Shown here one piece after another: positions 33,743 through 41,995 of a stretch of DNA of 64,000 nucleotides. Source of the DNA: JAYZDP01 sp036337765 (GTDB taxonomy: Bacteria > Acidobacteriota > Thermoanaerobaculia > Multivoradales > Multivoraceae); assembly GCA_036337765.1 (NCBI GenBank), contig JAYZDP010000139.1, positions 17,089-81,088 of the forward strand, written 5' to 3'. The translations under genes were made by a program, and so were the position numbers. Under the pieces are notes generated by a model, which made no database searches, was not told where the DNA came from, and saw nothing but the letters and a program-made list of their open reading frames with translations. The number at the start of each line of letters is the position of its first letter. Position 1 is the stretch's first letter.

Positions 33743-35083
33743 GTGAAACGGATCTTCGGCACCGACGGTGTGCGTGGGCGGTTCGGCACCCCGCCGATCG
33801 ACAGGGCCACCATCCGCGCCCTTGGCACCGCACTCGCCGCCGAGCTCGAATCCCGCGTACAGCCTCGAGCTGCTCACGTCGTCATCGGTGGTGACACCCG
33901 CGCCTCGACGCCGACTGTGGCGTCCTGGATCTCGGCGCCTCTGCTCGACCGAAACACCAGGATCACCTTCGCCGGAGTTGTCCCGACCCCGGCTGTGGCC
34001 TACCTGGTCCGAGAGCTGGGCGCCACCGCAGGGATCTCCATCTCCGCGAGCCACAACCCGTACCCCGACAACGGAGTGAAGCTCTTCGATCGGCACGGCT
34101 ACAAGTGGGGTCTAGCGGCAGAGCGAGAGCTCGAGGCGCAGATGCGACCGGATGCACAGAGCGGACCCGGCGACGATCCGAAGCTCGAAGCGGATGCCTC
34201 ACTAGCCACGCGTTACGCCGACTCTCTTGTCGCAGGTCTCGGCGACCGGCGTCTCGCCGGAATGCGTGTAGTTGTCGACACGGCGCAAGGTGCCGCCTAC
34301 GACCTCGCTGGACAGGTCTTCAAGGCCGCCGGTGCCGACGTCACGGTTATCGGCAACGAGCCCGACGGGCACAACATCAACGTCGGATACGGCTCGACCG
34401 ACACGAGGGCCTTGTCGGAAACGGTCATCGCGCGAGGCGCGCAGATCGGCTTCGCGTTCGACGGGGATGCCGACCGGTGCCTGATCGTCGACGAATGCGG
34501 TCGCCTCGTCAACGGCGACGCCGTGCTCTACATCTGGGCCCGAGCATTGGCGGAGCGCGGCCAGCTGGAGCCCTCCGAGATCGTGGCCACAACCATGTCG
34601 AACCTCGGCCTGGAAACGAGCCTTCTTGCGCTCGGCATCTCTGTGCGTCGCTCGGATGTCGGTGACCGTGAGGTGGTGACCGAAATGAAGCGGAGCGGAG
34701 CAATCCTCGGGGGGGAGCAGTCGGGCCACATCGTGCATCTCGGCCTCGGAACCACCGGCGACGGGACGATGACGGCGCTGCACATCGCAATGCTGGTCGA
34801 AAGAGCCCAGCGCCCCATCTCGGAGCTGGTCTCCGACCTGACGCTTGTCCCGCAGACGCTGCGCAACGTGGAAGTCGCCCAACGAGTCCCCTTCGATGAG
34901 GTGGCAGGCCTGGACAGGATCCTCAGCGACATCCAGGAACGGCTCGGCAACCCGAGTCGAGTGCTCCTGCGCTACAGCGGAACCGAGCCTCTGGTGCGGA
35001 TCATGATCGAAGGAAGCAGCGAGAGCGAGATCGAGGCGATGGCGGCCGAGATCGCCGAGCATCTCGACCGCTCACTTCGCTGA
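33743..35083 (+). CDS. glmM: Phosphoglucosamine mutase
   Basis: A 446-residue alpha-D-phosphohexomutase of standard length. It opens 'KRIFGTDGVRG'. The phosphoserine loop 'GISISASHNPYPDNGVK' carries Ser103, the metal loop is 'AFDGDADRC', the sugar loop 'GGEQSGHIV', and the phosphate loop 'RYSGTEPLVRIM'. It interconverts glucosamine-6-phosphate and glucosamine-1-phosphate on the way to UDP-GlcNAc, peptidoglycan and LPS; in several bacteria CdaA activity is inhibited by GlmM. The GTG at 33743 matches the homology start. A decayed kinase frame begins exactly at its stop codon. Confidence 0.96.
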   Translation: MKRIFGTDGVRGRFGTPPIDRATIRALGTALAAELESRVQPRAAHVVIGGDTRASTPTVASWISAPLLDRNTRITFAGVVPTPAVAYLVRELGATAGISISASHNPYPDNGVKLFDRHGYKWGLAAERELEAQMRPDAQSGPGDDPKLEADASLATRYADSLVAGLGDRRLAGMRVVVDTAQGAAYDLAGQVFKAAGADVTVIGNEPDGHNINVGYGSTDTRALSETVIARGAQIGFAFDGDADRCLIVDECGRLVNGDAVLYIWARALAERGQLEPSEIVATTMSNLGLETSLLALGISVRRSDVGDREVVTEMKRSGAILGGEQSGHIVHLGLGTTGDGTMTALHIAMLVERAQRPISELVSDLTLVPQTLRNVEVAQRVPFDEVAGLDRILSDIQERLGNPSRVLLRYSGTEPLVRIMIEGSSESEIEAMAAEIAEHLDRSLR

Positions 35084-35582
35084 AGACCCTCGTCGCTTCG
35101 GAGGCAGCGGCCTTGGCCTTTCCATCTGCAAGCTCCTGGTCGGATTGATGGGCGGTCAGATGCATGTGGAGAGCCAAGGTGGGGTGGGCTCCCTGTTCTG
35201 GTTCACGGTTTCTCTCCCAGCGGCCTCGACGAGGCCACAAGAGCCCGCGGAGTCCAACGACGTTGTCGCGGCGGGCGAGCTCGGCGGCCGCTCTCAGTAC
35301 CGAGTCCTGATCGCCGAGGACAACCCGGTCAACCGCCTGGTTACTCACAAGCAGCTGCGCAGCCTCGGATACGAAGTCGACGCAGTGGAAGACGGGTTTC
35401 AGCCTCTAGAGGCTCTCGATCAGAAGCGCTACGAGCTCCTACTCATGGACCCCCAGATGCCCCAGGCTACGACACGGCTCGAAGAATCCGCGCACAGGAG
35501 AACGGCGACGGTCATCGCCCTCACGGCTCACGTTCTTCCCGACGATGCGGCGCCTGCGCCGCTTGAGACAGGCCGGCGGTAG
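35082..35582 (+). pseudogene. Remnant of a hybrid histidine kinase (ATPase end plus receiver)
   Basis: From the glmM stop onward, one frame reads 'RRFGGSGLGLSICKLLVGLMGG', the G2 box and following helix of a HATPase_c domain. It continues through 'ESQGGVGSLFWFTVSLP' into a receiver domain ('RVLIAEDNPVNRLVTHKQLRSLGYEVDAVEDG', 'LLLMDPQMP' with the phosphoacceptor Asp). The receiver has lost the segment after 'MPQ' and ends soon after 'VIALTAHVLPDD'. All sensor, dimerisation and N-terminal ATPase sequence is absent. It is a non-functional deletion relic; the first in-frame ATG is at 35145. Confidence 0.7.
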
Positions 35583-35591
35583 GATCCCGCC

Positions 35592-36368
35592 ATGCCCGAA
35601 AATGTGAAAAGCGTATGTATCGTGATCGGAGCCGGAGCCGGTATCGGCGGCAATGTCGGCAAACGATTCGCCGAAGCGGGGTACCACGCCGCTCTCTGCC
35701 GACGCTCGGACGAGGACGGCTTGAAGCGGCTCGTCGATTCGATCGAAAGCGACGGCGGCTCCGCCTCGGGCTACCTGCTGAATGCCGTTCACCCGGAAAG
35801 CATCGAAGAACGCGTCGCCGCGGTAGAGGCGGAGATCGGCCCGATCGAGGTCGCGGTCTTCAACCTCGGCGCGCAGATCGGCGACCGGGCGCTCGTGGAC
35901 ACGACCTACAAGGCGTTCGAGCTGGGATGGCGTATGGCGACCTTCGCGCTGTTTCGGCTCGCCGCGTCGCTGTGCCCGCTGATGGAAGCGCGCGGCAGGG
36001 GAACCCTGCTCGTGACCTCCGCGACCGCCGCGATGCGTGGCAACAGCGGCCAGCACTCGCACGCCGCCGCCATGGGTGGACGACGGATGTTGTGCCAGTC
36101 TCTCAACGCCGAATTCGGACCCAAGGGCATCCACGTCGCCCACATCCTGATCGACGGCGCCGTCGACGCACCCGACACTCTGGGCAAGATGCTCGGCCCC
36201 GAGCGTTTTCAAGAGCTGCGAGAAACCCGCGGTAAGGAGCACGACGGCCTGATGCTGCCCGAGAAGATCGCCGACACCTACTTCCACCTGGCCCAGCAGC
36301 ACCGCTCGACTTGGTCCCACGAGATCGACATGCGCTCCTTCTCAGACCGCCCCTGGTGGAACCACTAG
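35592..36368 (+). CDS. SDR-fold protein lacking the catalytic Tyr/Lys
   Basis: A 258-residue Rossmann-fold protein. The cofactor loop 'IGAGAGIGGNVGKRFAEAGYHAALCRR' is good, but the SDR active site is not. The NNAG motif is replaced by 'FNLGAQ' (90-95). After Ser143, the positions where Tyr and Lys should lie read 'SGQHSHAAAMGGRR' with no Tyr-x3-Lys. The rest ('SLNAEFGPKGIHVAHILIDGAVDAP') is typical of the family. It may bind NAD(P) without dehydrogenase activity or use another mechanism. It sits between two decayed genes. Confidence 0.83.
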   Translation: MPENVKSVCIVIGAGAGIGGNVGKRFAEAGYHAALCRRSDEDGLKRLVDSIESDGGSASGYLLNAVHPESIEERVAAVEAEIGPIEVAVFNLGAQIGDRALVDTTYKAFELGWRMATFALFRLAASLCPLMEARGRGTLLVTSATAAMRGNSGQHSHAAAMGGRRMLCQSLNAEFGPKGIHVAHILIDGAVDAPDTLGKMLGPERFQELRETRGKEHDGLMLPEKIADTYFHLAQQHRSTWSHEIDMRSFSDRPWWNH

Positions 36369-36369
36369 C

Positions 36370-36396
36370 GGGGGGCGCTGGCCGCGCAGGCCCGAA
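36370..36396 (+). repeat. Dispersed extragenic repeat, degenerate copy
   Basis: The stretch just after the SDR stop contains GGGGGGCGCT followed by GGCCGCGCAGGCCCG. It shares 14 exact bases (GCCGCGCAGGCCCG) with the copy at 43955-43991 and the same core as the reverse-strand copy at 5114-5150. Confidence 0.5.
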
Positions 36397-36637
36397 GGGG
36401 GTCGGCTCCCACGTCCTCGCCGCTAATCCTACTCAGGGAGAACAAGACACAACCGGCCCGTCGTTCGGATCGAAGCACGGGCACTTCGTTTCGTCGATGC
36501 AGCTGACGCAGATCTGAAAGTCGAGGACGCACAAGCCGATGAACTCGCTGTCGACCGGCTTGCCTTTTCGCAGCGATCCACCGCATCGCCGCGGGAATTC
36601 CTTAGGCTCTCGGTGAGCCGAACGGGCGCTCGCGACC

Positions 36638-37248
36638 GTGGAAGGTCTCAGTGACAGCGAGGCCTACTTCATTCGAGGGGCCTACTACTGCCGACCGGCC
36701 TACGCGAAACCCACGAGCGAGGAAGTCTGGTCCGACTTCGCCGAGGCCACTGACAGCTTCCTCGCTTTGATGCAGGTGGACCCCGATCACTGTTGGCGCA
36801 ACCAGTTCCTCCAAAGCGCCCTGGGCGCGCTGGGTCGCTTCCAACAGAGCAACGAGGTCCAAATCAAGCTGGCTGAGCTCTTGCCCTACCGGGTGCTCAA
36901 CCAGCAGGCAGCAGCGAGGGGTCTGCAGCGTCGAGGGGACCTCGCTCGCGCCGAACAGGCTGCCGTAAGCTTAGGTTGGCGATTTCGGGGAAGCCGCCAG
37001 ATTTGGAGAAGGCCAGCTCCGTCGACAAGCGAGCCGTCGTACATCCGGCGCTCTTGTTGCGAGTGCGTTCGCGGCTTCTAACCCTGTATGGACGGCGCGG
37101 GATGGTCGACCAGAAACAGCAACTCGCCAACGAGCTCGTCGGCCTACTGGTCTTCGCTGATTCCGACCATCCCATTGCGCTCCAACTCCAGGGTCTGGAA
37201 GGCTCCCCCCCGATCGAGGGGTCATCAAGCCCTGGCGGCGGCCCCTAG
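36638..37248 (+). pseudogene. Broken helical-repeat (TPR-like) gene
   Basis: From a GTG at 36638 the frame reads 'EGLSDSEAYFIRGAYYCRPAYAKPTSEEVWSDFAEATDSFLALM', then Leu/Ala-rich helices up to 'RGDLARAEQAA', resembling TPR or other helical repeats. Near 36965 good sequence moves to another frame: 'KLRLAISGKPPDLEKASSVDKRAVV' to 'QQLANELVGLLVFADSDHPIALQLQGLEG', stop at 37248. There is no proper start signal and no recognisable domain. I read it as a truncated and frameshifted remnant of unknown function. The surrounding 36369-37322 holds no other convincing gene. Confidence 0.4.
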
Positions 37249-37322
37249 GCCCCGACCACGGTCGCAAGCAGGTCGTCGTCGCGCAGAACTGGACGGCCGG
37301 GCTGACCGAGTAGGATTCGACT

Positions 37323-38057
37323 ATGCCGAGGGCACGACTCTCCGTCAACGTGGACCATGTCGCCACCCTGCGCCAGGCGCGGGGGGTCGACTATCCGGAT
37401 CCGGTGGAGGCGGCGGCGATCGCCGAGGCGGCGGGCGCAGAGGGGATCACGATCCATATCCGGGTGGACCGGCGCCACATCCAGGAGCGCGACGTGCGGG
37501 TGATGCGTGAACGGGTGGCGGGCAAGCTCAATCTCGAGATGTCGACCGCCGAGGAGATGGTCGACATCGCGCTGGAGACGCGGCCTCACCAGGTGACGTT
37601 GGTGCCGGAGCGGGCCGAGGAGGTGACGACCGAAGGCGGGCTCGACCTCACGACTCAGATGGACCGCATCCGCGAGGTCGCCCAGCGGTTGGCGGCTGGC
37701 GGCATCGCGACGTCACTCTTCATCGACCCCGATCCCGAGCACGTCCGGATCCTGGCCGCCGAGGACAGATCGATGCTACCCGGCTTCGAGATCAACACCG
37801 ACGCCTACACCCGGGTGAGCGGTGCCGAGCAGGATGGGGAGCTCGAGCGAGTACGGGAGGCCGCACTTCAGGGCGCGGATGCGGGGCTTCTGGTCTACGC
37901 GGGGCACGGGCTGACGACCGCGAACGTGGGGCCGATCTCGGCCATCGAGCCGATCGAGGAGCTCAACATCGGCCACTCGATCGTGTCGCGCGCCGTCCTC
38001 GTCGGCCTCCATGCCGCTGTAGGCGAGATTCTCGAGCACATGTATCCGGGCACCTGA
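37323..38057 (+). CDS. pdxJ: Pyridoxine 5'-phosphate synthase
   Basis: A 244-residue TIM-barrel enzyme of normal length. 'LSVNVDHVATLRQARGVDYPDPVEAAAIAEAAGAEGITIHIR', 'LNLEM'-type strand ('KLNLEMSTAEEMVDIALETRPHQVTLVPE'), 'EVTTEGGLDL' and 'AGHGLTTANVGPISAIEPIEELNIGHSIVSRAVLVGL' are diagnostic. It condenses 1-deoxyxylulose 5-phosphate with 3-amino-2-oxopropyl phosphate to make pyridoxine phosphate. Compared with E. coli PdxJ as I remember it, 'REDRRHI' is 'RVDRRHI' and 'EIHTG' is 'EINTD', so some substrate-site residues are unusual. Confidence 0.93.
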   Translation: MPRARLSVNVDHVATLRQARGVDYPDPVEAAAIAEAAGAEGITIHIRVDRRHIQERDVRVMRERVAGKLNLEMSTAEEMVDIALETRPHQVTLVPERAEEVTTEGGLDLTTQMDRIREVAQRLAAGGIATSLFIDPDPEHVRILAAEDRSMLPGFEINTDAYTRVSGAEQDGELERVREAALQGADAGLLVYAGHGLTTANVGPISAIEPIEELNIGHSIVSRAVLVGLHAAVGEILEHMYPGT

Positions 38058-38094
38058 CCACCTAGTCCGGAGCGATCATCTATGATCGCGATCG

Positions 38095-39009
38095 ATGACC
38101 ATCCTTACCGAAGGCAAGACCAAGACCATCCGCACCGGTGACGTTGCGGGCGAGGTGATTCTCGAGACCAAGGACGAGCTCACCGGCGGCGACGCGGCGA
38201 AGCGCGAGACCATCGAGGGCATCGCGGCCCACAAGACGACGCAGACCTGCAACGTCTTCGGCCTGCTCGAGGCGAACGGGATCCCGACCTCGTTTCTGCG
38301 CCGCAACGACGCCACCTCGTTCGTCTGCCGCGGGTGCGAGATGCTGCCGCTCGAGCTCGTGATCCGACGCTACGCCTGGGGCAGCATGCTCAAGCGCGAG
38401 CCCGATCTGGTCTCTACGCGCGAGGCGCCGTACCGTTTCCCCGATCTCTTGTGTGAGCTCTACCACAAGCACAGCGCGGTCACTCCGCCACTAGTCGACG
38501 AGCCGCTACAGATGGACGAGGGCGCCGCCCGCGAGCACTACCTACGCGACGGCGTGTGGGCCGAAGGCGTCTACACCGATCCCTTGATCCGGGTCGAGGA
38601 CGGCACCTGGCGGCTCTACTCCGCCAAGGCCCCGGCGGCGACCGCGCAACCGCTGATGGAGACCGCGGCGATCCTGTCGCCCGACGAGCTCGAGAACGTG
38701 CGCACCCAGATCATGCGGCGGACCTTCGAGACCCTGGAAGAGGCCTGGGCCTCGATCGACACGGCCGATGGCCCGGTCTCGCTGGTCGACATGAAGATCG
38801 AGATCGGCCGCACCCGCGATGGCGATCTGGTGGTGGCTGACGTCATCGACAACGACAGCTGGCGCATCTGGCCCGGCGGCGACCCGACGAAGCAGTTGGA
38901 CAAGCAGTGCTTCCGCGAGGATCACCCGCTGTCGGAGGTGGCTGGCAACTATGAGCTCGTAGCGGCCCTCACCGAGCAGTTTCAGCGAGCCGCCAGCGCC
39001 GCCTCCTGA
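38095..39009 (+). CDS. purC: Phosphoribosylaminoimidazole-succinocarboxamide synthase
   Basis: A 304-residue SAICAR synthetase, longer than the E. coli form (237) and nearer the yeast type. 'LTEGKTKTIR' forms the ATP loop. 'GIPTSFLRRND', 'MLPLELVIRRYAWGSMLKREPDL', 'VSLVDMKIEIGRTRDGDLVVADVIDNDSWRIW' and 'KQCFRED' are characteristic. It ligates aspartate to CAIR in purine synthesis. The gene stands 37 bp after pdxJ and 7 bp before the DUF368 gene. A Cys-rich patch ('CRGCE') near residue 80 is of unknown meaning. Confidence 0.95.
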   Translation: MTILTEGKTKTIRTGDVAGEVILETKDELTGGDAAKRETIEGIAAHKTTQTCNVFGLLEANGIPTSFLRRNDATSFVCRGCEMLPLELVIRRYAWGSMLKREPDLVSTREAPYRFPDLLCELYHKHSAVTPPLVDEPLQMDEGAAREHYLRDGVWAEGVYTDPLIRVEDGTWRLYSAKAPAATAQPLMETAAILSPDELENVRTQIMRRTFETLEEAWASIDTADGPVSLVDMKIEIGRTRDGDLVVADVIDNDSWRIWPGGDPTKQLDKQCFREDHPLSEVAGNYELVAALTEQFQRAASAAS

Positions 39010-39016
39010 GCCGCTG

Positions 39017-39922
39017 ATGAAGTGGATTGGCAACGTCCTGCGGGGCTTTGCCATGGGGTCGGCCGACGTCGTGCCCGGCGTCTCGGGCGGCACCATGGCC
39101 TTCGTCCTCGGTATCTACGAGGACCTGGTCGCGGCGACGCGGCGATTGACGGACGTCGAGTTTCTAACCCGGTTGCGCCGCTTCGAGCTCCGAGGCGCGC
39201 TCGAATACGTCGACTGGCGCCTGCTGGTGTCGGTCGGCGCCGGCATCGCGCTCGCTGTTTTGACGCTGGCCCCGTTTCTCGAGTGGGCGCTCGAGAACGA
39301 ACCGGCGCTTCTCTGGTCGTTTTTCTTCGGTCTCGTACTGGCGTCGATCTGGGTGGTCGGCAGGCGCGTGCCGTCCTGGAACACTTCGAAGGCCGGCCTG
39401 GTGGTTGTCGGTGCCGCGTTGGCCTGGATCGTCGTCGGCCTGGTACCCGTCTCGACTCCCGACGCGGCCTGGTTCGTCCTGCTGAGCGGCTCGCTCGCCA
39501 TCTGCGCGATGATGCTGCCTGGCATCTCGGGCGCCTTCATCCTCGTTCTCCTGGGGAAGTACGAAACGGCCCTGAGCGCGGTCAACGAGCGCGACCTGCT
39601 CACTCTGTTGCTGCTCGCGTCCGGCGCAGGCCTGGGACTCCTGGTGTTTGCCAGGTTTCTCAACTGGCTCCTGGCCCGCTTCCACGACGCCACGGTGGCA
39701 GTGCTCCTCGGCCTCATGGCCGGCAGCCTGCGTAAGATCTGGCCGTGGAAGGAGACGCTGACCACGCGCCTTGATCATCACGGCGATCTGGTTGCAGTGC
39801 TCGAGCACAACGTCGCACCCGCGCTCGACAACGCAACCCTGATCGCGATCGCCGTCGCGCTGGCCGGGCTCGTGGCCGTGTTTCTACTCGCCCGCCTCGA
39901 GAGTCGGGGCAGCAGTCTCTAG
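39017..39922 (+). CDS. DUF368 membrane protein, polyprenyl-phosphate translocase (PopT family)
   Basis: A 301-residue polytopic protein. 'VLRGFAMGSADVVPGVSGGTMAFVLGIYEDLV' is the DUF368 signature, with a second inverted repeat 'AICAMMLPGISGAFILVLLGKYE'. About eight hydrophobic helices are visible. DUF368 members have been shown to recycle undecaprenyl phosphate across the cytoplasmic membrane for cell-wall and glycan synthesis. Its last 39 bp overlap the 3' end of the convergent prephenate dehydrogenase gene. Confidence 0.92.
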   Translation: MKWIGNVLRGFAMGSADVVPGVSGGTMAFVLGIYEDLVAATRRLTDVEFLTRLRRFELRGALEYVDWRLLVSVGAGIALAVLTLAPFLEWALENEPALLWSFFFGLVLASIWVVGRRVPSWNTSKAGLVVVGAALAWIVVGLVPVSTPDAAWFVLLSGSLAICAMMLPGISGAFILVLLGKYETALSAVNERDLLTLLLLASGAGLGLLVFARFLNWLLARFHDATVAVLLGLMAGSLRKIWPWKETLTTRLDHHGDLVAVLEHNVAPALDNATLIAIAVALAGLVAVFLLARLESRGSSL

Positions 39923-40642
39923 CACCTCTGCTTCGATCTCTCGCAGGCGCAGGAGAAGCTCGGCGCGCGCCGCCTCCGAGAACGGATTCTCGTTGTGGAT
40001 GGTGCGAAAGAGCGCACTCGAAGCCTCGCGAAGTATCTCCTCGATCTTGAGCAGATGCCGGTATGCAGGCGTCGCCAGGCCGAGGTCGGGCAGCTTGATC
40101 TCGCGAAGCGCCTTCGCGATCCAGTGGGTCAGCCCCTGGATGTAGGCCATCTCCCGGTCGTGATCGCTCGGCGACATCTCGATCACTTCCAGGCCGAGCT
40201 CGTCGGCGAGAAAGTCGCGAATCGAGCCCAAACGAGTGGTCCGTAGCGGGCAGACCACGATCTTGAGGCCGCCAATACCGTCTCGGCCCGACTGCGGCCC
40301 GAACATCGGATGGGTGCCGACGATCTCCACCGAGTCGGGCAGAAGGCGCGGCATCAGCTCTAGCGGCCGAGTCTTCACGGAGCCCACGTCGAGCACGAGG
40401 CCCGGCAGCCGTGCGAGGCCCCCCAGCTCCGTTAGCACCCCTTCCATATCCTGAACCGGAACCGCCAGCACGACCACCTCGCAGGCCGCAGTCTCGACGA
40501 GCGACCCGGAGCGCACCCCGAGCTCGGCGGCCCGCGCGGCCACATCACGGCGGTCGTGGACCACGATGTCGAAGTGAGCCCGCAGGTGCTCGGTCATGAA
40601 GCGGCCGAAGCTCCCGAAACCGACGATGCCGAGCGACCTCAT
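39884..40642 (-). CDS. Prephenate/arogenate dehydrogenase family protein
   Basis: A 252-residue NAD(P)-dependent enzyme. 'LGIVGFGSFGRFMTEHL' is the cofactor motif, and 'VVVLAVPVQDMEGVL', 'VLDVGSVKTRPLELM' and 'IVGTHPMFGPQSG' (catalytic His) are diagnostic of TyrA-type dehydrogenases. The helical dimerisation half ('HDREMAYIQGLTHWIAKAL') is complete. It should catalyse oxidative decarboxylation in tyrosine synthesis. There is no fused chorismate mutase or ACT domain. It is convergent with the DUF368 gene and divergent from the dipeptidase gene across 66 bp. Confidence 0.9.
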   Translation of the reverse strand: MRSLGIVGFGSFGRFMTEHLRAHFDIVVHDRRDVAARAAELGVRSGSLVETAACEVVVLAVPVQDMEGVLTELGGLARLPGLVLDVGSVKTRPLELMPRLLPDSVEIVGTHPMFGPQSGRDGIGGLKIVVCPLRTTRLGSIRDFLADELGLEVIEMSPSDHDREMAYIQGLTHWIAKALREIKLPDLGLATPAYRHLLKIEEILREASSALFRTIHNENPFSEAARAELLLRLREIEAEVLETAAPTLEAGE

Positions 40643-40708
40643 GGGCCGCCGACACTAGCAAAAGCCGGCGAATCGACAGGCCCCGCTGGGTTAAGATCGG
40701 CGGCTCAG

Positions 40709-41995
40709 ATGCCCGCCCGCAAGCATAGCGTCGCAGCTCTCGCAGCCGCCATCGGCGCACTCGCGCTGGTGGCCGCCGCCTCGGAGGACGAGGTCGACCG
40801 CCTGCGCATCGTCGGTGAAGTGCTCGACGAGGTGCCGCTCATCGACGGGCACAACGACGTTCCTTGGCAGTACCGGACGAGGGTCGACAACCAGCTCGGG
40901 CGCATCGACTTCCACGACACGACGCGGCTGAGCCCGCCCATGCACACCGACCTGGTCCGGCTGCGCGAGGGCCGGATCGGGGGCCAGTTCTGGTCGGTGT
41001 ACGTACCCGCCGATTTCGCGGATCGGGGAGCGGCAACCGCCGTTTTGGAGCAGATCGATGTGGTCCACCGCTTGGCGGCCCGCTATCCGGACTTCCTGGA
41101 GGTCGCCACCAGTGCCGACGACGTGGTCCGCATCCATGGCGCCGGCAAAGTCGCATCGCTGATCGGCATGGAGGGTGGGCACGCTATCGAGAACTCGCTG
41201 GCAGTCCTGCGCCAGCTCTACGGCGTCGGCGCGCGCTACATGACCCTCACCCATTCGGCCAACGTCGATTGGGCGGACTCGGCAACCGATCGCGCCGAGC
41301 ACAACGGCCTCAGCGGCTTCGGTGACGAGGTGGTGCGCGAGATGAACAGGCTCGGCATGCTGGTCGATCTGTCTCACGTATCCGCGAAGACCATGCACGA
41401 CGCCCTCGACGTGACCGAGGCGCCGGTGATCTTCTCCCACTCGTCTGCCAGGGGTGTTACCGACCATCCGCGCAACGTGCCCGACGCCGTGCTGCGCCGC
41501 CTACCCGAGAACGGAGGGGTCGTCATGGTCACCTTCGTACCCCCCTACATCAACGACGGAGTCCGCCAGCACACGGCGGCGGTGGAGCGCGAGACCGAAC
41601 GGCTCGAGCGCACGCTCGGCGACGAGGAGGCAGTGCGGGCGGCAGTACGGCGCTTCTCGGCCGAGCATCGCGCCGCCCCCGCCAGCCTCGCCGACGTCGC
41701 TGACCACATCGATTACATTCGCGAGATCGCCGGCATCGAGCACATCGGCATCGGCTCGGACTACGACGGCATCACCTCGGTGCCGGCAGGGCTCGAGGAC
41801 GTCTCCCGTATCCCGCATCTGCTGGCCGAGCTTCTGGCCCGTGGCTACAGCCGCGACGACATCGCACAGATCGGCGGCCGCAACCTGATTCGGGTCATGC
41901 GTCAGAGCGAAGCTTTGGCGCTGCGGCTGCAGGCCGAGCGCTTCGCTTCGGACCGACTGTTCGGCGGACCCCGCCAGGCCGGGAACGCTCCGTGA
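40709..41995 (+). CDS. Exported membrane dipeptidase (peptidase M19)
   Basis: A 428-residue renal-dipeptidase-type zinc enzyme with a signal peptide (about 1-24). The metal ligands are in 'LIDGHNDVPWQ' (His48, Asp50), 'IGMEGGHAIE' (Glu), 'VDLSHVSAKTMHDAL' and 'VIFSHSSARGV' (His), and 'IGIGSDYDGI' (Asp). It cleaves dipeptides, often with D-residues at the C side, in the periplasm. I use the ATG at 40709 because the signal peptide starts there. The gene overlaps the Nudix gene by 4 bp. Confidence 0.93.
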   Translation: MPARKHSVAALAAAIGALALVAAASEDEVDRLRIVGEVLDEVPLIDGHNDVPWQYRTRVDNQLGRIDFHDTTRLSPPMHTDLVRLREGRIGGQFWSVYVPADFADRGAATAVLEQIDVVHRLAARYPDFLEVATSADDVVRIHGAGKVASLIGMEGGHAIENSLAVLRQLYGVGARYMTLTHSANVDWADSATDRAEHNGLSGFGDEVVREMNRLGMLVDLSHVSAKTMHDALDVTEAPVIFSHSSARGVTDHPRNVPDAVLRRLPENGGVVMVTFVPPYINDGVRQHTAAVERETERLERTLGDEEAVRAAVRRFSAEHRAAPASLADVADHIDYIREIAGIEHIGIGSDYDGITSVPAGLEDVSRIPHLLAELLARGYSRDDIAQIGGRNLIRVMRQSEALALRLQAERFASDRLFGGPRQAGNAP

